Positions 14,185-15,891 of a stretch of 15,891 nucleotides of DNA are shown piece by piece; position 1 is the stretch's first letter; every line of letters begins with the position of its first letter. Source of the DNA: Bacillota bacterium (GTDB lineage: Bacteria; Bacillota; Clostridia; Lachnospirales; Lachnospiraceae); contig JAFADH010000081.1 in NCBI GenBank assembly GCA_023424995.1, positions 1 to 15,891 of the forward strand, written 5' to 3'. The translations under genes were made by a program, and so were the position numbers. Below the pieces are notes generated by a model. The model was not told the DNA's origin. It made no database searches and was given only the letters and a program-made list of their open reading frames with translations.

Positions 14185-14228
14185 AAAAAAACCGCTGCGC
14201 AGCTGTGGCAAGCCATTACGCAGCGGTT
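14185..14228 (-). terminator. Rho-independent terminator of rsgA
   Basis: A perfect 10-bp stem, AACCGCTGCG (14190-14199) with CGCAGCGGTT (14219-14228), is followed on the minus strand by a run of T. It lies about 70 bases past the rsgA stop and separates rsgA from the GGDEF gene. Confidence 0.85.
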
Positions 14229-14298
14229 GATTCAACTGGCTTACAGCAATGAATGAACCTTCTGTATTCGTTATCCGCCGGTATTTATATCTGCATAA

Positions 14299-15378
14299 TC
14301 AATCCCGCTCCATATTTTTTAGACCTGCTTTGACACTCTGCCTGTTATCCCTGCTGCCCGACATCTGCTTGATCAGTTGCTTTTCCTTAATCTTTTGCTT
14401 CATCTCCTTCCGATGCTCAAAATTAACCAGCTCCTTCTGGAGCTTTGACCAGCTATCCCAGCGTTTCCGGTCCAGTGTGCCTTTATTTAATGCCGATCTG
14501 ACAGCACAGCCCGGTTCATTCTTATGCTTGCAGTCATGAAACCGGCATTGTTTGACCATCTCTTCAATATCTCCGAACATGACCTCCATCCCGGTATCCG
14601 CTTCCCATAAGGATAGGGAGCGCATTCCCGGCGTATCCAGGATCAGTCCGCCCTCCGGCAGAAGCACCAGCTCCCTGTGGGTTGTCGTATGCCTTCCTCT
14701 GTCATCATCTTCCCGTATCTCGCCTGTCTTAAGAAGCTCTTTCCCCGCCAGATAATTCAAAAGCGTTGATTTGCCCACACCGGAGGAGCCGAGCAAAGCT
14801 ATGGTCTTACCGGGGTCAAGATATTTTTTGATCTCATCAATTCCTTCTCCTGTTATACAACTGACAGCATACACCTCTACTCCGGGAACAGTGGTATAGA
14901 CAATAGATACCTTATCCTCCACATCATCACAGCAATCTGCTTTCGTCAGTACCACCACCGGTGTTGCACCGCTTTCCCAGGCCGTGATCATATACCGTTC
15001 CAGCCTTCGCATGTTAAAATCCCGATTGAGGGATTGAATAAGGAACACCGTATCCACATTGGCGGCCACGATCTGTTCCTTTAATTCAATTCCGGCAGCA
15101 GTTCTTGAGAATTTCGTCCTTCTTTCCAATACGTAGCGGATGAGATGTGAACCGGTATCCTGGGAGTATTCCAGGGCAACCCAGTCTCCCACTGCCAGAA
15201 GCATTGAATCCTGCTGCCTGTTCACCGGTCTGCTAACCTGCAGCTCGCCGATATCAGTTATAACACGAATTATCTGACCATAGTCGGCGATAATTCTTCC
15301 GGGCATCATCCCGGTACTCGTACTCTTCTTCCATTCTTTTTCAAAGAATTCATTCCATCCATACTCTTTAATATTCAT
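14299..15378 (-). CDS. rsgA: Ribosome small-subunit-dependent GTPase RsgA
   Basis: This is a 359-residue circularly permuted GTPase that acts in late maturation of the 30S ribosomal subunit. An N-terminal OB-fold covers about 25-100. The GTPase motifs come in the permuted order: G4 TKAD (145-148), G1 GSSGVGKST (197-205), switch region GRHTTT (228-233) and G3 DTPGM (248-252). A zinc-binding knuckle follows with Cys278, Cys283, His285 and Cys291. The C-terminal tail, about 310-359, is lysine-rich and suits rRNA contact. The ATG at 15378 has AAGGA 8 bases upstream. It is a little longer than the roughly 290-300 residues of the short Gram-positive form, and similar to longer versions that often occur as a second copy in Clostridia. 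It appears to be transcribed alone, ending at its own terminator. Confidence 0.96.
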   Translation of the reverse strand: MNIKEYGWNEFFEKEWKKSTSTGMMPGRIIADYGQIIRVITDIGELQVSRPVNRQQDSMLLAVGDWVALEYSQDTGSHLIRYVLERRTKFSRTAAGIELKEQIVAANVDTVFLIQSLNRDFNMRRLERYMITAWESGATPVVVLTKADCCDDVEDKVSIVYTTVPGVEVYAVSCITGEGIDEIKKYLDPGKTIALLGSSGVGKSTLLNYLAGKELLKTGEIREDDDRGRHTTTHRELVLLPEGGLILDTPGMRSLSLWEADTGMEVMFGDIEEMVKQCRFHDCKHKNEPGCAVRSALNKGTLDRKRWDSWSKLQKELVNFEHRKEMKQKIKEKQLIKQMSGSRDNRQSVKAGLKNMERD

Positions 15379-15442
15379 TCATTAATTCCTTCCATGTCAT
15401 TCTTGTTCGATGCCATTCGTACCGTATGCATCCGTTCTTTTT

Positions 15443-15517
15443 ATATCTGTTCTGTTCATATCTGTTCTGTTTATATCTGTTCCTTTCGTATCTGCTCTTT
15501 TCATATCTGTTCCAATC
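15443..15517. repeat. Five tandem 15-bp repeats upstream of rsgA
   Basis: Five adjoining units of ATATCTGTTCTGTTC type start at 15443, 15458, 15473, 15488 and 15503, with increasing differences. Weaker related sequence continues to about 15600. The period is a multiple of three, so on the minus strand a 41-codon frame (15522-15397) reads as TDxxR pentapeptides and ends 18 bases before rsgA. It lacks a good ribosome site, so I do not call it a gene. Confidence 0.75.
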
Positions 15518-15647
15518 CACATTTGTTTTGATCTACCTCTTTTCTTATCTATTTCTGTTTCAATCTGTTCGATCTGCTTCTGTTCTATCTACCTCAATTC
15601 TTATCCGCCTTGTTCCGATTTATCTTTGTCCCTGTCTGTCTCTGTGT

Positions 15648-15720
15648 TGATCTGTTTCTGTACTGATCTGTCTCTGTACTGATCTCCGTCTCTGTTCTGA
15701 TTTGTCTCTGTACTGATTTT
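15648..15720. repeat. Tandem repeats of 16-18 bp
   Basis: Units of TGATCTGTCTCTGTAC type lie at 15648-15663, 15664-15679, 15680-15697 (18 bases), 15698-15713 and a partial copy to 15720. They are pyrimidine-rich on the plus strand like the other array. There are no unique spacers, so this is not a CRISPR. The remaining non-coding bases of 15379-15891 show nothing else except the terminator at the right edge. Confidence 0.75.
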
Positions 15721-15850
15721 GATATTCATTTTTTTACCTGTCTCTGAACCTAACTTCTTCCTCGATGAATCATAATCTTTTATTTGTAACCTGCTTAATA
15801 ATTTGCAATATAAATTCTCCTGTTCTTTCTGCCATCCGTTTAAGGGCATA

Positions 15851-15880
15851 AAAATACCGCAGATAACGACCTGTCTGCGG
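15851..15880 (-). terminator. Terminator of a minus-strand gene beyond the right edge
   Basis: CCGCAGA (15857-15863) and TCTGCGG (15874-15880) form a 7-bp stem with a 10-base loop. On the minus strand it is followed by TATTTTT. The gene it ends lies outside the window. Confidence 0.65.
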
Positions 15881-15891
15881 CTTAATTAAAT

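Noticed and set aside
14016..14216. N-terminal extension of the GGDEF protein by 67 codons
   Set aside because: The extension runs through a good promoter (14058-14086) and the rsgA terminator region, while the ATG at 14015 has a proper ribosome site.
15410..15682. 90-codon plus-strand frame rich in SVLFI pentapeptides
   Set aside because: The hydrophobic repeats come directly from the 15-bp tandem array. There is no ribosome site and composition is extreme.
15443..15720. CRISPR array
   Set aside because: Units are 15-18 bp, directly adjoining and degenerate, with no unique spacers and no cas genes nearby.
15601..15849. 82-codon minus-strand frame ending in Arg/Asp-rich sequence
   Set aside because: The ATG follows the U-run of a terminator without a ribosome site, and the C-terminal half is made by the 16-18-bp repeats. 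A shorter start at 15729 has only a weak AGGT site, so a small gene is not excluded but not supported.

Overview
The window looks like chromosome of a Gram-positive anaerobe of the Clostridia, most likely Lachnospiraceae. The signs are moderate GC, strong AAGGAGG-type ribosome binding sites, lipoprotein signal peptides, an MptD-family ECF transporter, a radical SAM family I associate with Lachnospiraceae, and a Clostridia-type PAS-GGDEF protein. This is inferred from gene content; no rRNA or tRNA is present. Nearly everything is on the minus strand; the only plus-strand gene I support is the AraC regulator.

Layout. (1) 1-6274, minus: a tight five-gene transport operon read from right to left. 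It encodes an ECF S component, EcfT, a double-domain ECF ATPase and two half-size ABC proteins of the exporter fold, whose nearest functional analogues may be YbtPQ/IrtAB siderophore importers. (2) 6275-6458: a divergent control region with two promoter-like elements facing each other, a 7-bp inverted repeat over both predicted start points and a 12-bp direct repeat 116 bp apart. (3) 6459-7433, plus: the AraC-family regulator, closed by a bidirectional terminator. (4) 7577-9375, minus: an exported flavin redox pair, an FMN-binding lipoprotein followed by an FAD-binding lipoprotein. A TetR gene (9607-10203) lies upstream, and a near-consensus promoter between them has a 22-bp palindrome on its start point. 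(5) 10204-10653: non-coding, with a MITE-like element bounded by 22-bp inverted repeats and carrying a terminator hairpin. (6) 10654-12192: a radical SAM protein with extra cysteine clusters, then a second TetR gene (12452-13042). (7) 13119-14015: a diguanylate cyclase with a cysteine-bearing sensory domain. (8) 14299-15378: rsgA, a ribosome-assembly GTPase. (9) 15379-15891: no gene I can support, but two short-period tandem repeat arrays and the terminator of a gene outside the window.

How the parts work together. The transport operon and AraC gene form one unit, probably taking up a scarce ligand (metal chelate, heme-like compound or other cofactor). The flavin pair and TetR form a second unit, probably an inducible reductase outside the membrane that passes electrons through covalently bound FMN to an FAD subunit. 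The FAD subunit lacks the fumarate reductase catalytic residues I looked for and instead has tyrosine motifs resembling 3-ketosteroid dehydrogenases. This is the most interesting lead in the window, although the substrate is unknown.
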